From assembly GCF_005145045.1 (NCBI RefSeq), contig NZ_CP039691.1, positions 1,624,001 to 1,688,000 of the forward strand: a DNA stretch of 64,000 bases, given 5' to 3'. This DNA is from Agrobacterium larrymoorei (GTDB lineage: Bacteria; Pseudomonadota; Alphaproteobacteria; Rhizobiales; Rhizobiaceae). Below, piece by piece: positions 27,359 to 36,615 of the stretch. Each line of letters begins with the position of its first letter. The stretch's first letter is position 1. The position numbers and the translations under genes are program-made. A model generated the notes under the pieces. That model was not told where the DNA came from and ran no database searches. It saw only the letters and a program-made list of their open reading frames with translations.

Positions 27359-29623
27359 ATGCGCAAACCTGTCGCCGATAGGAGTGCCGACGAAGCGTCG
27401 GCGGGAATGGTGATAGCCGATCGCCGGATGTCCTTTGCGCTTCCCGGACTGGTGATGGCGGGCCTGGCGCTGATCTGCGCCATTCTTACGCTCTTCGTTC
27501 TACTTGGCCTGACACCGATTGCGCCAACCTCCAACGTCGTCATCGCCTCGGTCATCATCAATTCGATTTTCGTCATCGGCCTGATGTATCTGATCGGGCG
27601 CGAAATCAGCCGTCTACTGAAAGCACGGCGCAAGGGCAGGGCAGCGGCGCGGCTGCATGTTCGCATTGTTGTGCTGTTCTCCATCGTAGCGATTACACCT
27701 GCCGTTCTGGTGGCGATTTTTGCCAGTTTGACGCTGAATGTCGGGCTGGATCGCTGGTTTGCGATCCGCACCCAGGCCATCGTGGATTCTTCCAGCAATA
27801 TCGCGCAGGCCTATATGCTGGAAAATGCCGGCTATCTTCAGGGCCAGACGCTGTCCATGGCGACAGACCTCGACCGCAACCGCGCTCTCTTCTACCTCGA
27901 CCGCACCGGTTTCGTTGAACTGATGACGCGTCAGGCGAGGGGTCGCGGTATGCTGGGCGCGTTCCTCGTTCAGTCGGATGGCGATGCCGTGGTGCAGGCG
28001 GATATCCAGACCGAAAGGCCACTTCCGGCAATTCCAACGGATGCGCTGGAAAAGGCAGCAGCGGGACAGCCGACACTCATTCCGCCGGGCGTGACGAACC
28101 TCGTCGGCGCCATCATAAAGCTCGAAGGCATCGGCGGTACGTTCCTTTATACGGTTCGCGCGGTTGACCCCAAGGTCATGTCGGCCATGCGGCTGATGGA
28201 GGAAAACCGGGCCGAATACAAGGCGATGGAGGCGGGCCGCGCGCCGTTGCAAATGGCCTTTGCGATCCTCTATCTCGGCTTTGCCCTGATCGTTCTTCTG
28301 GCGGCAATATGGACCGCTATTGCGGTTGCCGACCGCATCGTGCGGCCCATACGCCTGCTCATCAGCGCAGCCGACAGCGTGGCGACCGGCAATCTGCATG
28401 TGCTGGTGCCGGTGCGTGCCGTGGATGGTGACGTCGGGCGATTGTCGCGCACATTCAACAAGATGATCTCGGAAATCCGCAGCCAGCAGGGAGAAATCAT
28501 TGAGGCGAAGGACGATATCGACAATCGTCGCCGCTTTATCGAGGCGGTGCTTTCGGGGGTGACCGCAGCTGTCATCGGCGTGGATGAGAACCGGGTCGTC
28601 ACCATCGTCAATCCGTCTGCGGAAGAGTTTCTGGCGCTGCCATCTTCGGAACTGATCGGCGCGCCGCTTTCGGTGGCCGCACCTGAGATTGAGCATGTGC
28701 TGTCCGAGGCTTCGGCTTCCGGCCGCATCGATTTCCGCCAGCAGATCAACATCATGCGGCGCGGCAAGGAGCGGACGCTGAATGTTCAGGTGACGCGAGA
28801 GGATGCGCGAGACGGTCGCGAATCCTACGTCATCACGCTGGACGACATCACCGACCTCGTCATCGCCCAGCGTTCTACGGCATGGTCCGATGTGGCGCGG
28901 CGCATCGCCCATGAAATCAAAAATCCATTGACCCCGATCCAGCTTTCGGCGGAACGCATCAAGCGCCGTTTCGGCAAGCAGATCGATGATAGCGACCGGG
29001 CTATTTTCGACCAGTGCACGGATACGATCGTGCGTCAGGTGGGTGACATCGGGCGGATGGTGGACGAATTCTCGGCCTTTGCGCGCATGCCGAAGCCAAC
29101 GAAGGAAATGTCCGATCTTCGCCCGGTCCTCAAGGATGCCGCATTCCTGCGGGAAATGGGCGCCAGCCACGTGAAGTTCGAAACCGATCTCGGCGACGAA
29201 CCGCTGCAGGGCATGTTCGATGCGCGGATGCTCGGTCAGGCCTTCGGCAACCTCATCAAGAATGCGACCGAAGCCATCGAGGCGATCGATCCGGCAGAGG
29301 CCCGCGAGGGCAAGATTCTCGTGAAGGCGGCGTTCGACAGGACGAACAACCAGTTCGTGGTTGACGTGATCGACAATGGCCGCGGTCTGCCGGTCGAGAA
29401 CCGACATCGCATTCTCGAGCCATACATGACGATGCGCGACAAGGGCACGGGCCTCGGCCTCGCCATCGTGAAGAAGATCATTGAAGAACACGGCGGGCAT
29501 CTGGAATTGCACGATGCGCCTGCCGATTTCGATCATGGCCATGGCGCCATGATCAGGGTGCTGCTCCCCCATGTTGAGGTGGTTGGCAGCGAAAATGACA
29601 AGGAAGTTGCATATGGCGTCTGA
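27359..29623 (+). CDS. ntrY: Sensor kinase NtrY
   Basis: A 754-residue membrane kinase paired with NtrX; in alphaproteobacteria the pair is tied to nitrogen, redox and envelope responses. Two N-terminal helices (about 25-80) and a third near 105-125 precede a periplasmic sensor region, then a helix (about 300-325), HAMP, PAS (about 395-495) and the kinase core: H518 in HEIKNPLTPIQLSAERI, NLIKNATEAIEA, GTGLGLAIVKKI. It begins 149 bases after ntrC and overlaps ntrX by 11 bases. A TATAAT also lies 2 bases before its ATG, but GGGA there can serve as ribosome site. Confidence 0.95.
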   Translation: MRKPVADRSADEASAGMVIADRRMSFALPGLVMAGLALICAILTLFVLLGLTPIAPTSNVVIASVIINSIFVIGLMYLIGREISRLLKARRKGRAAARLHVRIVVLFSIVAITPAVLVAIFASLTLNVGLDRWFAIRTQAIVDSSSNIAQAYMLENAGYLQGQTLSMATDLDRNRALFYLDRTGFVELMTRQARGRGMLGAFLVQSDGDAVVQADIQTERPLPAIPTDALEKAAAGQPTLIPPGVTNLVGAIIKLEGIGGTFLYTVRAVDPKVMSAMRLMEENRAEYKAMEAGRAPLQMAFAILYLGFALIVLLAAIWTAIAVADRIVRPIRLLISAADSVATGNLHVLVPVRAVDGDVGRLSRTFNKMISEIRSQQGEIIEAKDDIDNRRRFIEAVLSGVTAAVIGVDENRVVTIVNPSAEEFLALPSSELIGAPLSVAAPEIEHVLSEASASGRIDFRQQINIMRRGKERTLNVQVTREDARDGRESYVITLDDITDLVIAQRSTAWSDVARRIAHEIKNPLTPIQLSAERIKRRFGKQIDDSDRAIFDQCTDTIVRQVGDIGRMVDEFSAFARMPKPTKEMSDLRPVLKDAAFLREMGASHVKFETDLGDEPLQGMFDARMLGQAFGNLIKNATEAIEAIDPAEAREGKILVKAAFDRTNNQFVVDVIDNGRGLPVENRHRILEPYMTMRDKGTGLGLAIVKKIIEEHGGHLELHDAPADFDHGHGAMIRVLLPHVEVVGSENDKEVAYGV

Positions 29624-30977
29624 TATTCTGGTTGTCGATGACGAGGCCGATATCCGTGAAATCGTTGCAGGCATTTTGTCTGACGAAGGTCACGAAACCC
29701 GCATGGCGCATGATAGCGACAGCGCGCTTGCCGCCATTTCCGAGCGCGTGCCACGGCTGATTTTCCTCGATATCTGGATGCAGGGCAGCAAGCTGGATGG
29801 TCTGGCGCTTCTGGATGAGATCAAGAGCCGCCATCCCGATCTTCCGGTGGTGATGATCTCCGGCCACGGCAATATCGAAACAGCGGTCAATGCCATCAAG
29901 CGCGGCGCTTTCGACTTCATCGAGAAGCCATTCAAGGCAGATCGGCTGATCCTGATTGCCGAGCGGGCTCTGGAAAACTCCAAGCTGAAACGCGAGGTGC
30001 AGGAGCTAAAAAAGCGCACGGGCGACGCTGTTGAATTGATCGGCGCATCTCTTGCCGTCTCCCAGCTTCGCCAGACAATCGACCGCGTTTCGCCGACCAA
30101 CAGCCGCATCATGATCCTCGGACCGTCCGGTTCCGGCAAGGAGCTTGTGGCGCGGATGATTCATAAGAAGTCTTCACGCGCAAGCGGCCCATTCGTGGCG
30201 CTAAATGCTGCGACGATTACGCCGGAGCGGATGGAAATCGCGCTTTTCGGCACCGAAGGTTTGCCCGGCCAGCCGCGCAAGGTCGGCGCGCTGGAAGAAG
30301 CACATCGCGGTGTGCTCTATCTGGACGAAGTCGGCGAAATGCCACGCGAAACGCAGAACAAAATCCTGCGCGTTCTTGTCGACCAGCAGTTCGAACGCGT
30401 CGGCGGCGGCAAGCGGGTGAAGGTGGATGTGCGTATTATTTCGTCTACCGCTCTCAACCTCGAAAATCTGATTTCGGAAGGTCTGTTCCGCGAGGATCTG
30501 TATCACCGTCTGGCGGTCGTTCCGGTCAAGGTTCCAGCGCTTTCGGAGCGTCGTGAGGATATTCCGTTTCTGGTGGATATGTTCATCCGCCAGATTTCCG
30601 AGCAGGCCGGCATCCGCCCGCGCAAGATCGGTGACGACGCCATGGCAGTGCTGCAGACGCATGACTGGCCCGGCAATATTCGCCAGTTGCGCAATAATAT
30701 CGAGCGTCTGATGATCCTTGCCCGCCCGGAAGGCGGGGATTCGTCCATCACCGCCGACATGCTTCCCTCCGATATTGGCGACATGCTGCCCAAGATTGCA
30801 GCCCAGGGCGATCAGCACATCATGACCCTGCCTCTGCGCGAGGCACGCGAAATGTTCGAGCGGGATTATCTCGTGGCGCAGATCAACCGGTTCGGCGGTA
30901 ATATTTCCCGCACGGCAGAGTTTGTCGGCATGGAGCGCTCCGCTCTTCACCGCAAACTGAAGTCGCTCGGCGTCTGA
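29613..30977 (+). CDS. ntrX: Response regulator NtrX
   Basis: A 454-residue regulator with a receiver domain (D53 in IFLDIWMQGSKLDG), an AAA+ domain (Walker A GPSGSGKELVARMI, Walker B GVLYLDEVGEMP) and a Fis-type helix-turn-helix at the end (ISRTAEFVGMERSALHRKL). The segment where GAFTGA should stand reads FGTEGLPGQPRKVG, so the sigma-54 loop is missing, as known for other alphaproteobacterial NtrX. It probably acts on other promoters. I start at MASDILVV because AAGGAAG lies upstream; a longer frame runs back into ntrY. Confidence 0.95.
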   Translation: MASDILVVDDEADIREIVAGILSDEGHETRMAHDSDSALAAISERVPRLIFLDIWMQGSKLDGLALLDEIKSRHPDLPVVMISGHGNIETAVNAIKRGAFDFIEKPFKADRLILIAERALENSKLKREVQELKKRTGDAVELIGASLAVSQLRQTIDRVSPTNSRIMILGPSGSGKELVARMIHKKSSRASGPFVALNAATITPERMEIALFGTEGLPGQPRKVGALEEAHRGVLYLDEVGEMPRETQNKILRVLVDQQFERVGGGKRVKVDVRIISSTALNLENLISEGLFREDLYHRLAVVPVKVPALSERREDIPFLVDMFIRQISEQAGIRPRKIGDDAMAVLQTHDWPGNIRQLRNNIERLMILARPEGGDSSITADMLPSDIGDMLPKIAAQGDQHIMTLPLREAREMFERDYLVAQINRFGGNISRTAEFVGMERSALHRKLKSLGV

Positions 30978-31021
30978 CTTCAAATAAAAACCGGTTCTGC
31001 ACCTAGCCTCAGAGAGAGCAT

Positions 31022-32398
31022 ATGAAAGTCATTATTTGTGGCGCGGGGCAGGTGGGTTACGGCATTGCCGAACAATTGTCGCGAGAAGATAACGAGGTCT
31101 CGGTCATCGATACCTCGGCGGCGCTGATTACGGCAATTACCGAAACGCTGGATGTTCGCGGTTATGTCGGACACGGCTCGCACCCGGATGTGCTGGCGAA
31201 GGCCGGAGCAGATCAGGCCGACATGATCATCGCCGTCACGCTCTATGACGAAATCAATATCGTTGCCTGCGAAGTGGCGCATGCGCTGTTCAGCGTCCCG
31301 ACCAAGATCGCCCGTATTCGCGACCAGAGCTATCTTGCGCCGGAATATGGCGATCTCTTCAGCCGCGAGAACATGTCCATCGATGTGACGATCTCGCCGG
31401 AAATCGAAGTCGGCAAGATGGTTCTGCGCCGCATCGCCTTTCCGGGTGCGACGGACGTGGTGCGCTTTGCCGATGACAATGTGTCGATGTTGGCCATCGA
31501 GTGCATGGAAAACTGCCCGGTAGTGAACACGCCGTTGCAGCAGCTCAGCCAGCTTTTTCCTGACCTCATCGCAACGGTCGTCGGCGTGTTTCGCAACGGG
31601 CATCTCAAGGCTGTCGATTCCTCCGAGCAGTTGAAGACGGGAGACCTTGCGTACGTCATCTGCCAGCGGCAGCACGCGCGCCGCACGCTGGGGCTCTTCG
31701 GTCATGAAGAGAAGGAAGCGAGCCGCATCGTGATCGCAGGCGGCGGCAATATCGGACAGTATGTTGCGCGTTCCATCGAGGAACTGCAGCCGAAGACACG
31801 GGTGAAAATAATCGAGTTCGACCGCGAAAAGGCGATTGCGGCATCCGAAAAGCTCAGCTCGACAATCGTCCTGCACGGTTCAGTTCTCGACCAGAAAATT
31901 TTGCATCAGGCAGATATTCAGGACGCGGATCTCATCGTGACGCTGACCAATAACGACCAGACCAATATTCTGGGCGCAGTGATGGCCAAGCAGCTTGGAT
32001 GCAAGTCGAACTTGGCTCTGCTGAATGGCCCGTCATTCCACGACGTCGCGAAATCGCTGGCGCTGGATGCCTACATCAATCCGCGCGCCGTCACCATTTC
32101 ACGCGTGCTTCAGCATGTGCGAAAAGGGCGCATCCGCTCTGTCTACGCGGTACAGCGCGGCAATGGCGAAATCATCGAGGCGGAAGCGCTGGAAACCTCT
32201 CCGCTGGTGGGGCAGGCGCTGCGTGAAATCGATCTGCCGGACGGCATTCGCATCGGCGCGGTCTATCGTGACAAGAAGGTTTTGCGGCCTGATGGGAACA
32301 TGAAGATCAAGGCGAAGGACCGCGTGATCCTGTTTGCATCGGCTGAGTCGGTGCGCGATGTGGAACAGCTTTTCCGCGTATCGATCCAGTACTTCTAA
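31022..32398 (+). CDS. trkA: Trk potassium uptake regulatory subunit TrkA
   Basis: A peripheral membrane gating protein for TrkH/TrkG channels. The 458-residue protein has two RCK modules, each a Rossmann NAD-binding domain plus a TrkA-C domain: GAGQVGYGIAEQLSREDNEV (about 6-25) with a TrkA-C at 140-220, and AGGGNIGQYVARSIEE (about 239-255) with the second TrkA-C at 370-455. AGAGAGAGCAT precedes the ATG. It follows ntrX by 44 bases, the standard rhizobial order. No channel gene lies nearby. Confidence 0.96.
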   Translation: MKVIICGAGQVGYGIAEQLSREDNEVSVIDTSAALITAITETLDVRGYVGHGSHPDVLAKAGADQADMIIAVTLYDEINIVACEVAHALFSVPTKIARIRDQSYLAPEYGDLFSRENMSIDVTISPEIEVGKMVLRRIAFPGATDVVRFADDNVSMLAIECMENCPVVNTPLQQLSQLFPDLIATVVGVFRNGHLKAVDSSEQLKTGDLAYVICQRQHARRTLGLFGHEEKEASRIVIAGGGNIGQYVARSIEELQPKTRVKIIEFDREKAIAASEKLSSTIVLHGSVLDQKILHQADIQDADLIVTLTNNDQTNILGAVMAKQLGCKSNLALLNGPSFHDVAKSLALDAYINPRAVTISRVLQHVRKGRIRSVYAVQRGNGEIIEAEALETSPLVGQALREIDLPDGIRIGAVYRDKKVLRPDGNMKIKAKDRVILFASAESVRDVEQLFRVSIQYF

Positions 32399-32587
32399 TC
32401 AGGCGTGATTTAGGGCTTTACGTGGTTTCCCTCGAAAAAGCCGAGTGATTTTTTCGACATTGCGGAAGGGACCGTGATTTGATACCAGAGTTCCACCGGT
32501 TGGCAGGGGGACAGGGCGAACCGGATATATAATTGATTGTTTATTTCCCGGTCTCCCATCCGGGCACAAAAAGAAAGAAGCGGCGCC

Positions 32588-32830
32588 ATGGCGGAACGTT
32601 CTCAAAACCTGCAAGATCTCTTCCTCAACACTGTTCGCAAGCAAAAGATCTCGTTGACGATCTTCCTCATCAACGGCGTGAAGCTGACGGGCGTCGTTAC
32701 GTCCTTTGATAATTTCTGCGTTCTTCTGCGCCGTGACGGACACTCCCAGCTTGTCTACAAGCACGCGATCTCCACCATCATGCCGGGCCAGCCGATGCAG
32801 ATGTTCGAGACGGAAGAAGGCGCGGCCTGA
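32588..32830 (+). CDS. hfq: RNA chaperone Hfq
   Basis: An 80-residue Sm-like hexameric protein that pairs small RNAs with mRNAs and controls nif and stress genes. The Sm1 motif is QNLFLN-type [19 protein letters not shown], and Sm2 is [15 protein letters not shown]. The tail after residue 70 is short, as in other alphaproteobacteria. I start at [10 protein letters not shown]; a longer frame adds 17 residues. The ribosome site (AGAAG) is weak. It lies between trkA and hflX, its usual partner. Confidence 0.97.
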   Translation: MAERSQNLQDLFLNTVRKQKISLTIFLINGVKLTGVVTSFDNFCVLLRRDGHSQLVYKHAISTIMPGQPMQMFETEEGAA

Positions 32831-32875
32831 TCCATCCGCGCATATGCGAAGGCAATCTGCCGGTTAAAGCCAAGC

Positions 32876-32905
32876 AACGGAACTCCTTGAGCAGCTCCGT
32901 TGTTT
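32876..32905 (+). terminator. Candidate terminator after hfq
   Basis: AACGGA pairs with TCCGTT around a 14-base region that can add two pairs, followed by GTTTTG. It lies 46 bases after hfq and 64 bases before the inferred hflX start, so it may attenuate read-through into hflX. Confidence 0.4.
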
Positions 32906-32968
32906 TGCCTCGTAGACGCTTGTGTGTTTTTCTAGTGCCGCCTGACGAGAACCGAAAAGGACCTTCAA

Positions 32969-34360
32969 ATTTCTACGCGTGATACCTCGAACGAATCCAT
33001 CATCCCGGAACTGGAAAAGCGCCGCGACGACATGCGCGCGGTGGTTCTCGTTCCGCTTCTGAAGCAGCAGCGCGATGCCCGTGAGGCAACCGTCACGACG
33101 CCGACGCGCTCCACGGAAGCGAAGCTTGAGAAGGCGAAAGGTCTGGCGCTTGCCATCGATCTGACGGTGACGCAGGGGCTCATCGTGCCGGTAAGCCAGC
33201 CGCGCCCGGCTACCCTGTTCGGCACTGGCAAGATCGAGGAAATCGGCCATCTGCTGGATGAGACGGATGCGGGTCTCGTCATTGTCGATCATCCGCTGAC
33301 ACCCGTTCAGCAGCGCAATCTCGAAAAACAGTGGAACTCCAAGGTCATCGATCGCACCGGTCTGATCCTGGAAATCTTCGGTCGCCGGGCTTCGACCAAG
33401 GAAGGCACGTTACAGGTCGATCTCGCCCACCTGAACTACCAGAAGGGCCGACTGGTTCGCAGCTGGACCCACCTTGAGCGCCAGCGCGGTGGTGCGGGCT
33501 TCATGGGTGGTCCCGGTGAAACCCAGATTGAAGCCGACCGTCGTTTGCTGCAGGAACGCATCGTTCGCCTGGAACGCGAGTTGGAGCAGGTGGTGCGGAC
33601 CCGCCAGCTTCACCGTGCCAAGCGCCGCAAGGTGCCGCATCCCATCGTTGCGCTGGTAGGCTATACCAACGCCGGGAAATCGACGCTTTTCAATCGCATC
33701 ACCGGTGCGGGGGTTCTGGCGGAAGACATGCTCTTTGCCACGCTCGATCCGACGCTTCGCCGCATGAAGCTGCCGCATGGCCGCACGGTTATCCTGTCCG
33801 ATACCGTCGGCTTCATCTCGGACCTGCCGACGCATCTCGTCGCAGCCTTCCGCGCGACGCTTGAAGAAGTGCTGGAAGCCGATCTCGTCCTGCATGTTCG
33901 GGACATGTCCGACCCAGACAATGCAGCACAGGCAGGAGACGTTCTTCGCATCCTCAGTGACCTTGGAATCGATGAAAAGGTTGCCGAAGAGCGCATCATC
34001 GAGGTTTGGAACAAGGTCGACAGGCTGGAACCCGAAGCGCACGACGCCATCATGCAGAGAGCGGAAGGCAAGGCCAATATCCGCGCCGTCTCAGCCATTA
34101 CCGGCGAGGGCGTGGATGCGCTGATGGAAGAGATTTCCAAGCGCCTTTCCGGCGTTCTGACGGAGACGACAATCTTTCTGAATGTAGATCAGTTGCCGCT
34201 TCTTTCATGGGTCTACGACAATGCCATAGTGGACGGGCGCGAGGACCGTGAAGATGGTTCCGTGGCGCTCGATGTGCGTCTGTCTGAGATGCAGGGAGCA
34301 GAGCTTGAACGCCGCCTTGGAATTTCGGCGAAAGCCGAGCCTGAAGACTGGGAACGATAA
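32969..34360 (+). CDS. hflX: GTPase HflX (start uncertain, possible AUU initiation)
   Basis: A ribosome-splitting GTPase induced in stress. The N-terminal HflX domain (RAVVLVPLLKQQ through RPATLFGTGKIEEIG, LTPVQQRNLE and GRRASTKEGTLQVDLAHL) is followed by ERQRGGAGFMGGPGETQIE and the G domain: G1 GYTNAGKSTLF, G3 DTVGF, G4 NKVD. The first in-frame ATG is 33032, with no good ribosome site. An ATT at 32969 stands 7 bases after AAAAGGA and adds 21 residues of ordinary codon use (ISTRDTSNESIIPELEKRRD). The first upstream stop is at 32933. I give the longer form; the conservative start is 33032. Confidence 0.85.
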   Translation: MSTRDTSNESIIPELEKRRDDMRAVVLVPLLKQQRDAREATVTTPTRSTEAKLEKAKGLALAIDLTVTQGLIVPVSQPRPATLFGTGKIEEIGHLLDETDAGLVIVDHPLTPVQQRNLEKQWNSKVIDRTGLILEIFGRRASTKEGTLQVDLAHLNYQKGRLVRSWTHLERQRGGAGFMGGPGETQIEADRRLLQERIVRLERELEQVVRTRQLHRAKRRKVPHPIVALVGYTNAGKSTLFNRITGAGVLAEDMLFATLDPTLRRMKLPHGRTVILSDTVGFISDLPTHLVAAFRATLEEVLEADLVLHVRDMSDPDNAAQAGDVLRILSDLGIDEKVAEERIIEVWNKVDRLEPEAHDAIMQRAEGKANIRAVSAITGEGVDALMEEISKRLSGVLTETTIFLNVDQLPLLSWVYDNAIVDGREDREDGSVALDVRLSEMQGAELERRLGISAKAEPEDWER

Positions 34361-34479
34361 TCTTTTCAGTATGATAACGGGACGCGACGCAGTCCCGAAT
34401 CTGCCCGTCGATTATTTACTATAGCAAACAATAATCATTGGGTTGTTAGGGTTTCGTAAGGGCGGCCGTATGATATTGT

Positions 34480-34496
34480 CTCGCAATTGATGCGAG
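34480..34496 (+). promoter_or_regulatory. Hairpin at the ribosome site of the GGDEF gene
   Basis: CTCGCA-ATTGA-TGCGAG forms a perfect 6-pair stem whose 3' arm contains the only GAG ribosome-site candidate, 9 bases before the ATG at 34506. It could limit translation of the cyclase. Confidence 0.3.
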
Positions 34497-34505
34497 CTAT
34501 AATTG

Positions 34506-35690
34506 ATGTTGCAACCTTTAGATCTTCCTACTGTTCTCCTGCTTCATAAACTCTCTTTTTTCATCGGCGCGCTGTGCTTCATGTATGTGCGTTCCCAGTC
34601 CAAAGAGAGTGTCGGGCTAGGGCACCTTGCTGCGGGTTTTTTCCTGATAGCAACGGCTTCGACCCTTTCAGGCATCGGGAAACTGGTTGAAGGTTGCGAG
34701 CATGAATTTGCATTGACCGGCAATTTTGCGGGTCTGGCCGGTTACACAACATTCTGGATCGGCATGTGCCGCATCAGCAGCCAGCGCATCCGGCAGAAAG
34801 AATGGCTGGTACTGCTTTTGCCATTAGGTGCATGCTCGTTGTTGCTCGCGACGGGCCTTTACACGATACCAGTCGCAAGAACGATTTCATTTCAACTGAC
34901 GGCAGCTTCGCTGCTCTTCGCTTCGGCATATGTCGTGTTGTCCGACAGGCTGATTGAACCACTGCCAGTTCGCAAGGCCCTGTCTATTGCCATCATTGCA
35001 TCGGCGGTGTTGACGCTTCTTGTGGTCGTCGGAAACATCCTGCCTGAAACCTCGGTCGGCCTGTCGCGAAACTCGTTCTTTGTCTCTATCGTTTGCCATT
35101 TCGCTATCGCGTTTTTCGTCATGGCCTTGGTGAAGGAGCGTGCGGAAGAGAGATTGCGCAGGCTTGCGGAGCTCGATGTTCTGACAGGCGTTCCGAACCG
35201 GCATTCCTTCAGTTCCCGCTTGCCGGATGTAATGCGGCAGGGCGATGCGATCGTGATGATCGATATCGACTATTTCAAGCGCATCAATGACGGTTTCGGG
35301 CATCTGGCTGGCGATGAAGTTTTGGCGCGGGTGGCCCGCGAGCTTTCGAGCAGGGTGCGCCCGATGGACAGCTTCGCTCGTTTCGGCGGAGAAGAATTCA
35401 TTCTGTATCAGCCCGGAATTGGCATGGAGGAAGCGCTGGCTTTCGCCGATAGCACCCGGCAGATCGTGAGTACGATCAAGCACAATATCGATGAGCAGAG
35501 GGTTTCCGCCACGCTCAGCATGGGCCTTGCCATCTGCGAGGACAAAATGAGCGCGCCGCTCGCGCTGATCAAGAAAGCGGATATGGCGCTTTATGCCTCC
35601 AAGGCAAGCGGTCGTGATCAGCTTACGCTTTACCGGGCAGAGGATTTCGAAAGCGCGGCACCGCTGGAAGGCATTCGACAGGCGAGCTGA
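34506..35690 (+). CDS. Membrane GGDEF diguanylate cyclase
   Basis: A 394-residue protein predicted to make cyclic di-GMP. The N-terminal half (about 10-215) has six to seven hydrophobic helices of no recognised sensor family. The C-terminal GGDEF domain (about 225-385) has an intact active site GGEEF (294-298) and a complete inhibitory I-site R285-x-x-D288 five residues before it, so product feedback is expected. LDVLTGVPNRHSF opens the domain. I use the ATG at 34506 rather than the adjoining TTG. No EAL domain is present. Confidence 0.9.
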   Translation: MLQPLDLPTVLLLHKLSFFIGALCFMYVRSQSKESVGLGHLAAGFFLIATASTLSGIGKLVEGCEHEFALTGNFAGLAGYTTFWIGMCRISSQRIRQKEWLVLLLPLGACSLLLATGLYTIPVARTISFQLTAASLLFASAYVVLSDRLIEPLPVRKALSIAIIASAVLTLLVVVGNILPETSVGLSRNSFFVSIVCHFAIAFFVMALVKERAEERLRRLAELDVLTGVPNRHSFSSRLPDVMRQGDAIVMIDIDYFKRINDGFGHLAGDEVLARVARELSSRVRPMDSFARFGGEEFILYQPGIGMEEALAFADSTRQIVSTIKHNIDEQRVSATLSMGLAICEDKMSAPLALIKKADMALYASKASGRDQLTLYRAEDFESAAPLEGIRQAS

Positions 35691-35748
35691 TTGCGGCTCT
35701 GCTACCACCTTCAGGTCAAGGTGAAGGGCAGGGCGTCGATGCTCCTGT

Positions 35749-36597
35749 TCAACCGTTCCGGCTCGTATCGAGTTGACGTTCGATAGCTTTCGCCGCCTGC
35801 CAAAGTTCTTCCATCTGTTCCAGCGTAGCACTTTCCAAACTGGAGCCTGAAGCGTTCAGCGATGTTTCGATGTGGTTGAAGCGCCTGCGGAACTTGGTGT
35901 TCGTGCCGCGAAGCGCATTTTCCGGATCGGTTTTGACGTGACGGCCAATATTCACCAGAGCGAAGATCAGGTCGCCGAGTTCGTCCGTCACCTTGGCAGG
36001 ATTGCCCTCAGCCAATGCCTGGCGCAGTTCGCCGATTTCCTCTTCGATCTTGTCGAGGATCGGTTCCGGCGCGGACCAGTCGAAGCCGACGCGGGCGGCC
36101 TGTTCCTGTAGCTTCAGGGCCTCGGTCAAGGCGGGCTGCGTGCGCTGGATCGACCCGAGAAATCCCGCCTTGAAATCCTCGGTAATGCCGCGGCTTGCCC
36201 GACGTTCGGCGCGCTCGCGCTTTTCCGCAGCCTTGATCTGATCCCATTGCAGCTTGACCGATTCCGGCGTGTCTGCAGCAGAAACAGCAAAAACATGCGG
36301 ATGCCTGCGGATCATCTTGGAGGTGACAGCCTGCACCACATCGCCGAAGGAAAACTCGCCCATCTCTTGCGCTATGCGGGAATGAAAGACGACCTGTAGT
36401 AGCAGGTCTCCCAGTTCCTCGCAAAGATCGTCCATATCCTTGCGCTCAATAGCATCCGCTACCTCGTAGGCTTCCTCTATGGTGTAGGGCTTTATGGTCT
36501 CGAAGGTTTGCACGACATCCCACGGGCACCCGGTTTCTGGCTGGCGCAATGCCTCCATGATCTCGATGAGACGGGAAATATCTTTCGAGGCTTCCAT
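35749..36597 (-). CDS. mazG: Nucleoside triphosphate pyrophosphohydrolase MazG
   Basis: A 282-residue house-cleaning enzyme hydrolysing NTPs/dNTPs to monophosphates and PPi, acting against abnormal nucleotides and on ppGpp in E. coli. Two MazG domains are seen; the first has the metal-binding EELGDLLLQVVFHSRIAQE helix pair after TGCPWDVVQTFETIKPYTIEEAYE, and the second has EEEIGELRQAL...DELGDLIFALVN. AGGAAAGCCGCC precedes the ATG. The deaminase gene upstream ends 18 bases away, so both may be cotranscribed in nucleotide sanitation. Confidence 0.95.
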   Translation of the reverse strand: MEASKDISRLIEIMEALRQPETGCPWDVVQTFETIKPYTIEEAYEVADAIERKDMDDLCEELGDLLLQVVFHSRIAQEMGEFSFGDVVQAVTSKMIRRHPHVFAVSAADTPESVKLQWDQIKAAEKRERAERRASRGITEDFKAGFLGSIQRTQPALTEALKLQEQAARVGFDWSAPEPILDKIEEEIGELRQALAEGNPAKVTDELGDLIFALVNIGRHVKTDPENALRGTNTKFRRRFNHIETSLNASGSSLESATLEQMEELWQAAKAIERQLDTSRNG

Positions 36598-36615
36598 GGC
36601 GGCTTTCCTGCGGGG

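Noticed and set aside
27614..29674. 686-codon minus-strand frame opposite ntrY
   Set aside because: A shadow of ntrY with His/Arg-rich composition and no family signature.
34361..34400. Terminator after hflX (CGGGAC...GTCCCG)
   Set aside because: The stem has six pairs and no T-run, so support is too weak.
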